Part shown: positions 47,401 through 53,672 of the stretch, piece after piece
Layout: every line of letters begins with the position of its first letter
Position numbering within the stretch: the first letter of the stretch is position 1
Assembly (NCBI GenBank): GCA_934045905.1
Contig: OW203771.1
Span: 620,001 to 684,000 of the forward strand
DNA from: Leuctra nigra
Lineage: Eukaryota > Arthropoda > Insecta > Plecoptera > Leuctridae
Direction of reading: 5' to 3'
Length of the DNA: 64,000 nt
Notes under the pieces: model-generated
What the model was told of the DNA's origin: nothing
What the model saw: the letters and a program-made list of their open reading frames with translations, nothing else
Databases searched by the model: none
Position numbers and translations under genes: made by a program

Positions 47401-50400
47401 TTATGTGTATTAGACATAGAGGTATTTACTATTTATTAAGATTTTTTACACCTAGCTGTACGTTTTTAAAAGTTAGGCGCCAAATTCTTAATAATTTTCC
47501 TATACCTCCTGTGTTAAAATTTCTTAATCTTCCGAAGACATCATATTGAAAACTCAATATAATTCGAGAGTTGCAAGTTACAAGACATTTGATGAAACTT
47601 TTACATAAAAATATAGTTGAAATGTTGAAAAAATTAATAAAAGTCCTACATTTCAACAAAAAATATTTTCGGAAAATCTACTTGGGTATCCCTCTTTAAT
47701 CATACTGCTTGTGTCATCCAGGAGGAGACTGCGACGGTGTACAGCTCCACGCAGCCGAGCATCCTGGAGGAGACCCTACGCGGCACCTACGCCGCCCAGC
47801 GCCTGGCCGAGCAGTCCCAAGCCTCGCACGCGCTCGACCCGGAGCCGGGCTTCGTGGCGGTCGACGCGCAGCTCAAGTCCGAGCCCGAGGAGACCGAGTT
47901 CGTGACGGAATTCGAGCCCGAGTCGACGGAGACGGAAAACATTGATTTCGCGACCGAGGCGACGGAGAGTCAGGAGTTCGCAACGGACGCGGCGGAAAGC
48001 GCTGATTTCGCGGCGGAATCGGGGGAAAACTACGTGACTGAGGCCATGGAAAATACTGATTTCGTGACCGAGTCGACAGAAAATCAGGATTTTGTGACCG
48101 AAGCGTCTGAAAATCAGGATTTCGTGAATGAAGCGTCTGAAAATCAGGATTTCGTGAATGAAGCGTCTGAAAATCAGGATTTTGTGACTGAAGCGTCTGA
48201 AAATCAGGATTTTGTGACCGAAGCGTCTGAAAATCAAGACTTCGTGACTGAATCTTCTGAAAATCAAGACTTCGTGACGGAATCTTCTGAACATGCGGAA
48301 TTCGTGACGGAATCGTCCGAGAACTTCGCCACGGAGTCGCAAGAGGCCGGGGAGATGGAGGCCGGCCTGGCGATGCAGGAAGACAGCGAGGAGTTTGTCG
48401 CGGAGGAGCTGGACGGGTCCAGACAGGAGGGATTCAACACCGAGGAGAGCGAAGACTTCACAGCAGACTCCGACTACGTGCTAGACGCCACCGGCAAGGT
48501 CGACTTCACCGAGCTGCCCAAGACAGGTGAGTGGAGACAATTCTAGAGGTGTAAGTCGGAAAATTTTCCTGGCTTATTTTCCGTATTGTTTTTTTTTAAA
48601 AGTATTTACAGTTTACACAAAACAACGCACAATATTTTGGTGGGATCGTCCCACCCCCTGACCCGCCAAGAGTTTGAAGCAGCATTGCGATATTTATTTA
48701 TTTATTCTATAATATAAATTAGGGTTGGGCGAACCGGTTCGTTTTCGAACCGAACCGAACCGGCTAGCTAGGTTCGAAAAACGAACCTCTAAGGTTCGTT
48801 TTCGAACCTCCCGCCTTTTTTTCCCGCCCTTTTTCATTCAAACAATGCGACCAATATCTTGTCACTGTTGGCCTCTTGTCTTTAGTGGTGCAGTAAAATG
48901 GTAAAACCTGGGTAAATCAAACCCCTGTAAGCCGAAATCATCATAAATCAAAGTAAACTCAAACCCATAAAAAACACTCCGTGTAAAAATACCAGCCAAG
49001 TCTCTTCAACTTAAAAAAAAAATGAAATCTAAAAATTCTGCACTGAAAAGTAGTGATATCAAAAAATTAGCCAAGTCAAAACTTTATTTGAAAATCAAAA
49101 AATACTTGGCGCATCGTGTACATAAATAGGTAGCTTGGAAGTATAAGCCAATTATAAATTTTACATGAAATATACATATACATAGTATACCTATAATGCC
49201 CTAAAAAAAACGATGCGCCAAGTATTTTTTGATTTTCAAATAAAGTTTTGACTTGGCTAATTTTTTGATATCACTACTTTTCAGTGCAGAATTTTTAGAT
49301 TTCATTTTTTTTTTAAGTTGAAGAGACTTGGCTGGTATTTTTACACGGAGTGTTTTTTATGGGGATATCACTAGTTTTTTTAGTTTATTTACACAACTTT
49401 TAACACATATCGGAGCAACAATGACTAATTCCTTTAAAAAAATAGGCCATTTCCGAATTGGTTACTACGAAAAAATGTGTTTGGGGCTAAATATAAGCTT
49501 GTTTTGATATTCCATGAAGAATTGCGAAAGCATTGTTCCAATAGGTCCAGCCGTTTTCGAGATATGGCATCACTTCCGGTTTTCATAATGGCGGCTGAAA
49601 TTACAGCCACCTAGAATTTATTTCTATAAATGTTATGTATCATTATAAGCCTTCTGAATTTGTAGTTATTGTAGTAAGAGGTGATTTAAGTCTGATTCTT
49701 CATTTTTATGACGTCATTTCCGGTTTCGGTAATAGTAAATGTATATTTTGACTATTGATATTCTATAAAGATGACCGTCTGAATCATTTGGCGATAGTTT
49801 TATTCCGATCGGTGTAGTCGTTTTCGAGATATGACGTCACTTCCGGTTTCAAAATGGCGCCTTCCGGTTGGTTTTATAAAAAGGCACCTCGGACGCCAAA
49901 AGTGCACATGTGGTAAAAATTTCAAGTCGATCGGTTAAGCCGTTTAGGCTGTGGCGGTGATTGCGGTGTTTCGTGATATCATCAGATGAAGATAGGTTTT
50001 AAAAGGGGTGTAATTTCACTGTTTTCACGGCCCTGTAGCCCACAAATGGCATTACCTATTGTTCCCAAATTTAGTATATGTTGTCAGGTGGGCCATAGCT
50101 CGAAATTAAGTTATTTCGCAACAATGTGAGATTTCCCAATTTTGAGATCCAGTAGGCCGAAAATGCCATGTTGTTGCTTACAGTAAAAGTGTTTGGTCTG
50201 CTCCTCAGTTTATTAGGCATTTACGGTATGTTGAGTGAGTGTGAGTGTATAGTACGACTTGGCTGAGTGGAGCGACCGCTCCACTAGATCCTGTCACACT
50301 ATAGGGTGTTCCATGTTAAAATAAATCTTGAACCGAATTTTTCATAAGACGCAATTCGAAGTGCTATTTGGTCCCAACTAGAAAAGTAGCATTGATTTCA

Positions 50401-53170
50401 GTTTAGAAGTCCAGGTAATTTCCTTGTTGAGTAAAATTTTCGAAGTATTAAAATGAAATAATGATTGTTGCGATCTAAACTGTGTTGTACTTTTGGAACA
50501 GAGTGTACTTTTGGGTCCTGCAGAGTGCAGCTGCTTGCCAGCAGGTACCTGAACCTGACCCTTGCCTGCGTAAGGGAGGATTGTTTTGTTTTTCTCTGTT
50601 GAAAGGTCTGTGAACTCGCAATTTATGTAAGAAGTAATCAATGGCAAATGACTTGACATCATATTTTATTTTATTTATATGATATTGTATGTTTATGGTT
50701 ATTGAATAAAATATAATAGTGGTCATTGAGAACACCATTCGCGATCTAAATAAAGAGAAGATATCACGCATAAGTTAAAAAATAATGGTGTATATTTGAG
50801 CTTTCCAAACTTCATTGTAACCCAATGCAAAATCAAAAACAGTATGACGATTGGCGAGATAATTTTTGAAGAATTTTGGAATAATATACTGAAATGTATT
50901 AAAATGTCGAGCAGTATATTTCGCGTTTTTGTTCCTATTATATTTGGTATTATGTCAATGTCCCTGTATACAAATAGAAATAATATTTGCGTAAACAAAC
51001 ACCCCATCAAACAGCTGTTTTCAAGTGTCTAGCCACTTGACTTGCGAGAGGGAGGGGGGAGAACAGTGACTGGTGCTTACGCGCTTATCTTTACTACATT
51101 ATCTGGAAAACATCATTTTCTGAAAAAAAGGTTCGGTTCGTTAAAGGTTCGAAATTTCGAACCTTTTGAAAAGGTTCGGTTCGAGGTTCGGTTCGAAAAA
51201 AAATGAGGTTCGCCCAACCCTAATATAAATGTGAATATTATTTTCAATGATTTGAAGGACTTAACTTGAATATTTATCTCGACAGAAAAGTTACAAACTG
51301 CATATTTATTTCAAATATCCCGCCAATACTGAACAAATGCAAGGCTGGTAATGATCCCCAATGATTATAATGTTGTCTAAACGTTGATCAATTGAAAGGC
51401 TGCACTGCAATGCTGATCTTTATAAAAACTACTCTCTAGGAACTAGGTACACCTGTACTGCGTCAAACAAATAAAAACTAAGCACAATATTTCGAGGACA
51501 CTGCCGACGGGGGTGGAGGGACCTTCGAAATATTGTGCCTTAGTTTTAATTTGTTTGACGCAGTACTGGTGTAGTTCCTAGAAAGTAGTTTTTATTAAAA
51601 TCATTACCCAGTTACAATATCTTCGTTCATTTAAAAAAACCTGATCCTATTGAAAGGTACCTACGACAACTTCAAATACATAGTGAAAAGTGACAATATA
51701 GTTTGCCAAAACCTGGAAAATTATCATCCTAATCATGACTTGTGTTATCTTCTGATATTCTAGACAACGGCACGGGCAGCAATGGCGTGGAGGACAAGAT
51801 GGTGATGCTGGGCTCCTCGTCACTGCTCAAGAACGCCCTGCAGAAGTCCGGCATCGATCTGGACTCTCTGGCGCCGCAGTTCGCCGACATGAAGCCGGCG
51901 GTCACGTACCAGATCTCACAGGTACCGTAACAGATGGCGCTCGGCCGTTGGAGTCAATTGAGAGAGAGATTGTTTCGTAAGTGGGTGTAACTTTGATAGG
52001 ATGTTCACATGATCAGTCTGATTGTATATTAGTAGCACTGTTTCATTTTTGATTCGTGTCTTGTTAATTTGTTAAGGTAAGCTTACAAGCGCTTGACGCT
52101 TTGACGCTAGCCAATCAGGTGGCTCAGCTCGGACACACCGAAGCACCGGAGCGCCGACCTTGAAACATAAACCATGTTGATCTTTCAAGGTCGGCGCGTC
52201 GAGCTGTAAACGTACCTTTAATAAGGCGCCGGTTATTCAACAAAACCGCTCAAAACTATGACATTTCGGATACGATTGGAGACCAAACCCGGTAATCAAG
52301 TGATGTCAAATTTTACATGTGTGTTGTTCAAGGATAAACTTTGGGTTATACGGCACCCAGCGAGACAAAAAAATAGCTTAGTTTTAACAAAGAATCAATA
52401 AATACACTTGTAGCAAGTGCTAATGCTAAGTTTGTCTTATCGAATCAAAATTAAAACTTCAAATCATTTTGTCCACTCATTTTGTCTCCGATCCTATCCA
52501 AAAAAGTGTCAACAAAAAGCAGCCTAATGGCTCACGCTTGAAGTAGGTATCTTAATTAAAGTCTCAATAATAATGTTTTAAATTAAATATTTGAAATAAA
52601 ACTTTCAATATATTTTTCCCTCGTTACAACTACAAAGAATGACCCTTCAAGTTAAAACGTTAACCCCTTGCAGTCCATTTATATTTTCACCTAACTCCAC
52701 CTCAGGTCCATTTAAATTTTTCCAGCAGTGGACGCCATTTTTTCCACTTCATAAAATGACACTTGTTGAACAAAAAACATTTTATTTCGGTGATCAGCTG
52801 TTCAACAACTAAATACTGTGCTGGCTCAACTACTTAGTACAGTAAAATTCTCAGAGATAGAGCTCCCATGCTTTTACCAGCTGAAATGGCGGGAATATTC
52901 AAAGGCGGGTCAGTCCCGCCAAAGGATAGGAACTAAAGTATTTTAATGGCGGGTCACACCCGCCATAGGAGCGCAAAGGGTTAACAAGTGTCCTATCTGT
53001 TGCTGCAGGTGGACGGAAAGCAACAGGTTCGGCTGGTGAACGTCGGCAATGACTCCGTGGTCCTCGCCCCTCAAGCGGAGCTGCCCCCAGGCAAGCGGAG
53101 AGCAAGCGGAGAGGCGGCCGCTCAGCCAGCCAAGCGGCTCTTGCTGGAGCAAGATCTCAACGATGAGTAG
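21943..53170 (+). CDS. ttk-type BTB/POZ domain protein, 11 coding exons, 783 aa
   Basis: Spliced model: 21943-22107, 24119-24277, 26743-26821, 28799-28941, 30338-30549, 36815-36995, 40524-40667, 45172-45315, 47722-48526, 51764-51921, 53009-53170. All introns are GT..AG and every junction keeps phase, including the split codons at exons 3/4, 5/6 and 9/10. Residues 3-115 form a BTB/POZ fold of the insect ttk type (VDVTLMCNTHTLRVHRTVLA, then PYFE, HPLIVLKD, LIEFMYCGETSV, LPALLQAAKFFQVRGL), a dimerisation module of chromatin and transcription factors. I see no zinc finger, HTH or AT-hook. After the BTB come a Pro/Arg/Lys-rich basic region (about 160-290), Glu-rich linkers, a Glu/Ser decapeptide-repeat region (about 465-620), and a C-terminus with two basic patches (PPGKRR, AKRLL). 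A nuclear cofactor role is inferred. Upstream non-coding exons were not located. I cannot name the orthologue. Confidence 0.85.
22108..22452 (+). other. BTB intron 1, proximal part
   Basis: Intronic sequence up to the RepA-R3 composite. No gene or element is recognised. Confidence 0.45.
22453..23523. repeat. RepA copy 5 plus R3 copy 2, bounded by an 18-bp inverted repeat
   Basis: RepA runs from 22473 (ACTAGGAAAACGCTCTGAGT) to 23323 (GCTCGCTCAAT). R3 sequence follows to about 23510. The whole is bracketed by GTACACTCCCCCAAATAA at 22453-22470 and its exact complement at 23506-23523, which suggests that R3 is an inverted-repeat element into which RepA inserted. No coding capacity. Confidence 0.7.
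23716..24118 (+). repeat. 20-bp minisatellite, ~19 units, ending in the exon 2 acceptor
   Basis: The unit is TAACGTGACTGTGTGTATTC, with variants carrying GTAGTC or shortened by a few bases. The last unit changes to GTGTGTTTCAG, and that CAG is the acceptor of BTB exon 2. Each unit contains TTCTAAC, a good match to the metazoan branch-point consensus. Confidence 0.9.
24119..24277 (+). CDS. BTB gene exon 2 (residues 56-108)
   Basis: It encodes the second half of the BTB fold from TILSRQLGQHPLIVLKD to LPALLQAAKFFQ and ends CTTCCAG|GTAACATTC. The first nine codons are unique. From 24176 onward the exon is unit 1 of the 150-bp array, so eight further donors downstream would also give in-frame products. 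The minimal exon with donor 24278 restores a normal BTB and is preferred. Confidence 0.85.
24176..25502 (+). repeat. Nine-unit tandem array of the BTB exon 2 core (150-bp period)
   Basis: Units start at 24176, 24326, 24476, 24626, 24776, 24926, 25076, 25226 and 25376. Each holds 102 nt of exon (TTCAACGTG...TTCCAG), a donor GTAACATTC, and 39 further intron bases ending CCCTGCCAGGGACAG, an acceptor-like join. Units differ by one or two bases. All 150 nt are open in frame, so read-through from 24119 to 25477 would add eight 50-residue repeats. The last unit diverges after GTAGCTTCAA into ordinary intron. Joins fall at CAG|TTCAAC, with GCAG or ACAG as microhomology. Confidence 0.95.
25503..26270 (+). 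other. BTB intron 2
   Basis: AT-rich intron with a TAGGTAGGTAGG tract near 25725-25745. No gene is recognised. Confidence 0.5.
26275..26657. mobile_element. TTAA-flanked MITE
   Basis: TTAA at 26271-26274 and 26658-26661 flanks an element starting GACGGCTG and ending CAGCCGTC. The inverted repeat continues inward (GTGACCTTGAAGAGTTTT and complement). TTAA duplication is typical of piggyBac-like elements. A partial relative lies at 53362-53672. Confidence 0.8.
26743..26821 (+). CDS. BTB gene exon 3 (residues 109-134)
   Basis: Acceptor TTTTCTCTCAG at 26742 and donor CAAG|GTACAC. It completes the BTB with VRGLSSMTKEALGL. It leaves one base for the next exon. Confidence 0.85.
26856..27358. mobile_element. 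hAT MITE (CAGCGGTCGCCAACC ends)
   Basis: The termini CAGCGGTCGCCAACC and GGTTGGCGACCGCTG are flanked by CCTCAGAG (26848-26855, 27359-27366). Repeated GGTGGTCCGC motifs lie beneath both ends. It begins 34 bp after the donor of exon 3. Confidence 0.9.
27944..28086. repeat. Small inverted-repeat element
   Basis: ATTGCCATATCTCAGTAGCA and the diverged complement near 28055-28083 enclose about 60 bp. The inner arms GTGTTACTGTAGCAC and GTGCTACAGTAACAC match. Probably a MITE. Confidence 0.6.
28221..28763. mobile_element. TA-flanked MITE next to exon 4
   Basis: The termini GGTCTGTTCGTTTTGCTTAC and GTAAGCAAAACGAACAGACC are perfect 20-bp inverted repeats with TA on both sides. The interior holds many GCAGT/ACTGC motifs and extra copies of AAAACGAACG. 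It ends 35 bp before exon 4. Confidence 0.8.
28799..28941 (+). CDS. BTB gene exon 4 (residues 135-182)
   Basis: Acceptor TTGCTCTAG at 28798 and donor AACACA|GTACGT. It encodes GQPNPPGRQTTKRVNIQSM and a basic Ser/Thr-rich stretch. No known domain. Confidence 0.8.
28942..29478 (+). other. BTB intron 4, proximal part
   Basis: Nothing is recognised apart from a TAGGTAGGTACCTAC tract near 29422. Confidence 0.45.
29479..30096. mobile_element. Pogo/Tigger-like MITE, copy 1
   Basis: The termini CAGTAAACCCTCATTATTTC and the complement of a near-identical end (CGAGGGTTTACTG) are flanked by TA (29477-29478, 30097-30098). CAGT ends, a TA target and AATTCGAA subterminal motifs suit the pogo/Tigger branch of Tc1/mariner. 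The copy at 35571-36205 is in opposite orientation. Confidence 0.85.
30338..30549 (+). CDS. BTB gene exon 5 (residues 183-252)
   Basis: Acceptor AAACTTTCAG at 30337 and donor AATCAG|GTCAGT. Ala/Pro/Arg-rich and GC-rich (TDNAQLLLALSDSATRG, then a Pro-rich part ending PAPTPQPPIR). Low complexity, probably disordered. It leaves two bases for exon 6. Confidence 0.8.
30881..31742. mobile_element. hAT MITE with 'gagatcga' subterminal repeats
   Basis: TAGGGCTGTGCGAGT and ACTTGCACAGCCCTA termini, flanked by CTCAGTAT (30873-30880, 31743-31750). The subterminal regions repeat TCGAG/GAGATCGA motifs. A SINE is inserted at 31124-31414. Confidence 0.9.
31124..31414 (-). mobile_element. tRNA-derived SINE, full length
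   Basis: On the minus strand it starts with a tRNA-like head: TGGGTGAGTGGTTAACG matches an A box of the Leu/Ser type and GGGTTCGATTCCC is a B box. The body ends GTGCGACGTTAAGCCCCAGA followed by an A-rich tail. The flanking duplication GTTGTCACTATA (31112-31123, 31415-31426) proves retroposition. It is nested in the hAT element at 30881. Confidence 0.9.
31826..32545. mobile_element. hAT element with 'cccga' subterminal repeats
   Basis: TAGGGCTGTGCGGGTA and TACCCGCACAGCCCTA termini with 8-bp duplication ATCTTTAT (31818-31825, 32546-32553). The interior has two tandem ~110-bp copies of a coding-looking block (DEQGEVVDNDFLRR and DEEGEVFDNDLLRR) that are not in one continuous frame. Confidence 0.9.
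33043..35115. mobile_element. 2.07-kb DNA transposon nested in the foldback element
   Basis: The termini AGCGTATTTCCGAATTGCAC and its diverged complement ending GGAAATACGCT are flanked by GCCCGGG (33036-33042, 35116-35122). The duplication is 7 bp, or 8 bp (TGCCCGGG) if one terminal base is given up. The 14.6-kb copy of the host element shows the unoccupied region (CCAATGGCCGGGACGCTG). I could not assign a superfamily. A 97-residue open frame crosses its left end and has no recognised domain. Confidence 0.8.
33937..34509. repeat. 573-bp long palindrome inside the nested transposon
   Basis: The left arm from TCAACTAATCGTGATACCCA to about 34190 is complementary at roughly 95% to the right arm ending TGGGTATCACGATTAGTTGA. 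A ~40-70-bp loop lies near 34205-34240. Both arms read the same short frame (CSGRVGIGRDADICEYTWVS). Transcribed, it would give a long double-stranded RNA hairpin. Confidence 0.85.
35571..36205. mobile_element. Pogo/Tigger-like MITE, copy 2
   Basis: CAGTAAACCCTCGTTAATTC to GAGGGTTTACTG, TA at 35569-35570 and 36206-36207. Inverted relative to the copy at 29479. Confidence 0.85.
36467..36995 (+). repeat. Four tandem copies of BTB exon 6 5' part
   Basis: Copies begin at about 36470, 36581, 36693 and 36815. The last three are each preceded by GTCTCTTACAG. Copies 1-3 break off at AAGGAGTCTT and run into AACATCATGTCTAATG and the next acceptor. Only the last continues through GTCTTGTACCAG to a donor. 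Copy 1 has a weaker acceptor (TGTGTTAG) and a one-base shift relative to the others. Copies 3 and 4 carry a GCGGCGGCGG insertion. Confidence 0.9.
36815..36995 (+). CDS. BTB gene exon 6 (residues 253-313)
   Basis: Acceptor GTCTCTTACAG at 36814 and donor CAAGAG|GTCAGT. It encodes SPKKPRGRYSKGKKAAPCYA (basic, NLS-like) then QDPETNIIYQLEEPQPEA, Pro/Glu-rich. The last of four duplicates is chosen because the others have no donor and run into TAA. Confidence 0.8.
37275..38014. mobile_element. hAT element (CAGGGCTGCCG ends)
   Basis: CAGGGCTGCCG and CGGCAGCCCTG with duplication ATTTATAG (37267-37274, 38015-38022). 'ATCCGTAAAA' motifs repeat near both ends. No transposase frame. Confidence 0.9.
38306..38942. 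mobile_element. hAT element with GGGTACCCG subterminal repeats
   Basis: TAGGGATGTCGGCGGGT and ACCTGCCGACATCCCTA, duplication ATTCTCAC (38298-38305, 38943-38950). Long A/T homopolymer near 38389-38430. Confidence 0.9.
39244..39465. mobile_element. MITE, GGGGTTGTTCAC family, copy 2
   Basis: GGGGTTGTTCACTGC at the left and GCGTGAAGAACCCC at the right, AT flanks at 39242-39243 and 39466-39467. It is inverted relative to the 6115 copy and shares its GCTAGCG..GCGAGTGAGAGCAAAT end. Confidence 0.85.
39488..40324. mobile_element. hAT element with GGTTCGAA subterminal repeats
   Basis: TAGGGGTGTGCGAACC and GGTTCGCACAACCCTA, duplication GAAATCAA (39480-39487, 40325-40332). No transposase frame. Confidence 0.9.
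40524..40667 (+). CDS. BTB gene exon 7 (residues 314-361)
   Basis: Acceptor CCCTGTTACAG at 40523 and donor CCAGAG|GTGAAC, 144 nt, phase 0 at both ends. Acidic: DEDVIYQLADGTITDRHGNP. It echoes IIYQLEE of exon 6, so the two may be distant internal repeats. Confidence 0.8.
40730..41140 (-). repeat. R3 repeat copy 3 with flanking GTACACTC motifs
   Basis: 40735-40895 is the reverse complement of the R3 sequence at 23355-23510. GTACACTCGGCCAAACAAAT (40893) and TTATTTGTTTGAGTGTAC (41115) form an inverted pair enclosing about 240 bp on its right. Confidence 0.6.
41160..41335 (+). repeat. Half copy of the foldback repeat at 48964
   Basis: ATATCACTACTTTTCAGTGC and GAAGAGACTTGGCTGCCATT match the right arm of 48964-49364. 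The left arm is absent. Confidence 0.6.
41571..41576 (-). terminator. Poly(A) signal of the intronic gene
   Basis: AATAAA on the minus strand, 50 bp beyond the stop codon of the 41626-42222 frame. Confidence 0.6.
41626..42222 (-). CDS. Intronless 198-aa basic protein inside BTB intron 7, antisense
   Basis: A single open frame on the minus strand with gene-like surroundings: TATATAAG 170 bp upstream and AATAAA 50 bp downstream. Residues 1-55 (MNVCKVKEILSQCEKGIVAC, then EMDVMTTLECSLAKLEAEHK) look helical and weakly coiled-coil. Residues 58-92 are a very basic block (HRRLRPRKRRRPKKGG, VPKKKKRIRVRVR), a strong nuclear-localisation or nucleic-acid-binding candidate. The C-terminus holds two tandem ~31-residue repeats, each with DRPFADATYIERVP.LFA..V and EMSTE.P.Q. 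I recognise no family. The frame has higher GC than the intron around it and no sign of retrotransposon ends, so it is either a nested gene or a retrocopy of a coding gene. Start at the only plausible ATG. Confidence 0.65.
   Translation of the reverse strand: MNVCKVKEILSQCEKGIVACDDIAARVQREMDVMTTLECSLAKLEAEHKLVVGEQAVVRHRRLRPRKRRRPKKGGAVEVPKKKKRIRVRVRASRSARYPSNRPDGMSEEIPVEQQVTSSGYEASLVPDVDDAKLTEQDRPFADATYIERVPKLFANYVEMSTEIPVQQDRPFADATYIERVPELFAKDVEMSTELPIQ
42391..42398 (-). promoter_or_regulatory. Candidate TATA box of the intronic gene
   Basis: TATATAAG on the minus strand. A start site about 30 bp downstream would leave a 5' UTR of about 140 nt. A CRE-like ACGTCAT (42349-42355) lies just inside. 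Confidence 0.45.
42905..43170 (-). repeat. Interspersed repeat R2, copy 2
   Basis: Reverse-complement relative of 14035-14310, sharing CGTGATGGAGCCACTTCTGG, GGCCATAACAAACAACT and AATCCACCAGAGGTCAGT. Confidence 0.65.
43240..43650 (-). pseudogene. LINE ORF2 C-terminal fragment
   Basis: Minus-strand frame at 43262-43558 reads GGRRKAGRPRTKWMNGIEAA, then WWEDRERWRELVEREEAEE. The R..GRP..RW..D(N).......W....DR..WR pattern is the conserved tail of many LINE ORF2 proteins. Only this tail is present. The Glu-rich end follows the tail and looks like simple sequence. Confidence 0.75.
44452..45110. mobile_element. hAT-like element with CGAAGT subterminal repeats, right end missing
   Basis: TAGGGGTGTGCGAAGG resembles the TAGGG(G/C)TGTGCG termini of the other hAT elements. 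Arrays of GAAGTC at 44475-44505 and of CGACTT at 45055-45082 sit beneath both ends. The expected CACACCCCTA end is not found, so the element is truncated. On the minus strand at 44604-44807 a short frame carries WKRSLIWQYFSANADSTAKC and C..C spacing (AKCLACKKIF). This resembles a BED-type zinc finger, as found at the N-terminus of hAT transposases. Confidence 0.7.
45172..45315 (+). CDS. BTB gene exon 8 (residues 362-409)
   Basis: Acceptor CTTGTGTTCAG at 45171 and donor AACACG|GTACGC, 144 nt, same length and phase as exon 7. Acidic: DMPILLDNGDGEYTAASVGA then QMSVEQALEEMMGEHDT. Confidence 0.8.
45419..46180. mobile_element. TTAA-flanked element, 762 bp
   Basis: TTAA at 45415-45418 and 46181-46184. 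The ends GGTGGCTGGGTCGATCGA and TCGATCGATCCAGCCACC are inverted repeats. No transposase frame. Confidence 0.8.
46511..46665. mobile_element. PIF/Harbinger-like MITE, 155 bp
   Basis: GGCCCGGTATTACCAAAGTT and AACTTTGGTAATGCGGGCC(C), flanked by TTA (46508-46510, 46666-46668), the usual TWA target of this superfamily. Confidence 0.8.
46669..47720 (+). other. BTB intron 8, distal part
   Basis: AT-rich intron. A few short open frames exist but none shows gene context. No element boundaries were found. Confidence 0.45.
47722..48526 (+). CDS. BTB gene exon 9 (residues 410-677), decapeptide-repeat exon
   Basis: Acceptor TGTGTCATCCAG at 47721 and donor AAGACAG|GTGAGT. After SILEETLRGTYAAQRLAEQ comes a long acidic region built on a 10-residue unit close to ENQDFVTEAS. 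It appears as near-identical 30-nt copies between about 48085 and 48290 and as degenerate copies (TENIDFATEA, ESADFAAESG) on either side. The strong Glu/Asp/Phe periodicity suggests a disordered acidic segment, possibly a transactivation region. Function is inferred only from composition. Confidence 0.85.
48720..51222. mobile_element. hAT element, 2.5 kb, GGTTCG subterminal repeats
   Basis: TAGGGTTGGGCGAACC and GGTTCGCCCAACCCTA, duplication ATATAAAT (48712-48719, 51223-51230). Large interior but no transposase frame. It contains the foldback repeat at 48964 and a segment (49550-49960) with several 'CACTTCCGGTTT..AATGGCG' motifs. Confidence 0.9.
48964..49364. repeat. Foldback repeat with ~155-bp arms
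   Basis: CCCATAAAAAACACTCCGTG and CACGGAGTGTTTTTTATGGG bound near-perfect arms that share ACTTGGCTAATTTTTTGATA. The centre is about 90 bp. A half copy is at 41160. Confidence 0.85.
51423..51597. repeat. 175-bp inverted repeat
   Basis: CTGTACTGCGTCAAACAAAT and ATTTGTTTGACGCAGTACTG lie in ~70-bp arms around a G-rich loop (GACGGGGGTGGAGGG). Small MITE or hairpin. Confidence 0.7.
51764..51921 (+). CDS. BTB gene exon 10 (residues 678-730)
   Basis: Acceptor CTGATATTCTAG at 51763 completes the GAC codon begun in exon 9. Donor TCACAG|GTACCG. It encodes MVMLGSSSLLKNALQKSGID then APQFADMKPAVTYQISQ. Confidence 0.85.
51922..52659 (+). other. BTB intron 10
   Basis: Inverted segments occur near 52085-52210 (AAGGTCGGCGC and GCGCCGACCTT). 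Otherwise nothing is recognised. Confidence 0.45.
52664..52980. mobile_element. piggyBac-type MITE beside the last exon
   Basis: TTAA at 52660-52663 and 52981-52984. The ends CCCCTTGCAGTCCATTT and GGAGCGCAAAGGG match the CCCTTTG-type termini of piggyBac elements. Repeated GGCGGGTCA..CCCGCCA motifs lie near the right end. The right border is 28 bp before exon 11, so the acceptor tract starts at the duplication. Confidence 0.8.
53009..53170 (+). CDS. BTB gene exon 11 and stop (residues 731-783)
   Basis: Acceptor TCTGTTGCTGCAG at 53008. It encodes QVRLVNVGNDSVVLAPQAEL, the basic PPGKRRASGEAAAQPAKRLL and the end LEQDLNDE, stop TAG 53168-53170. An AATAAA lies at about 53354 for a short 3' UTR. 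Confidence 0.85.
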   Translation: MDGKQQVRLVNVGNDSVVLAPQAELPPGKRRASGEAAAQPAKRLLLEQDLNDE

Positions 53171-53361
53171 GCTCGGGGGTTGACACGTCGGGCGCATCGG
53201 ACTTTCCACGTCGAGTAGAGAGGGTTTAATCCGATTTGTGTCAATATCCGGTACAATTGTTTGTGAAATGGTGGCTCTATGCATGCCAAGACAGGTTAGT
53301 AGTGCAGAGTTGTTTAATTGTTATTTATTAATATCTTATACCAATGTTATTGATAATAAAA

Positions 53362-53672
53362 TACGGCTTTGTACGAGTCTTCAGAACAGTTCAATGAAAA
53401 TAATTTCATAGCTTTGAATGGTTTATTGGATTTATTTTGTGCTATAGACGTTTAGTGGCCGAAAATTATTAAAATGTGGCACTAAACGTCTGTAGGACGA
53501 AATAAAACTATAATAACACATTCCAAACTAATGAAATTATTTTCATTTAACAGTTCTAAAGAGGCGTAAAAAGTATTATTATTAACAATTAGGTACATTG
53601 GTAAAAGTTATTGATAAAAATCGATCAGTAAAAACTCTTCAAGGTCACGCTCACTATTCAGCCGTCTTAATG
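53362..53672. mobile_element. Partial copy of the 26275 TTAA element
   Basis: It shares GTCTTCAGAACAGTTCAATG, AACTCTTCAAGGTCACGCTC and the end CAGCCGTCTTAA. The left terminus is missing. Confidence 0.7.

Noticed and set aside
47776..48342. 188-residue Arg/Phe-rich frame on the minus strand of exon 9
   Set aside because: It is the complement of the decapeptide-repeat region. The plus frame has splice sites and phase agreement.
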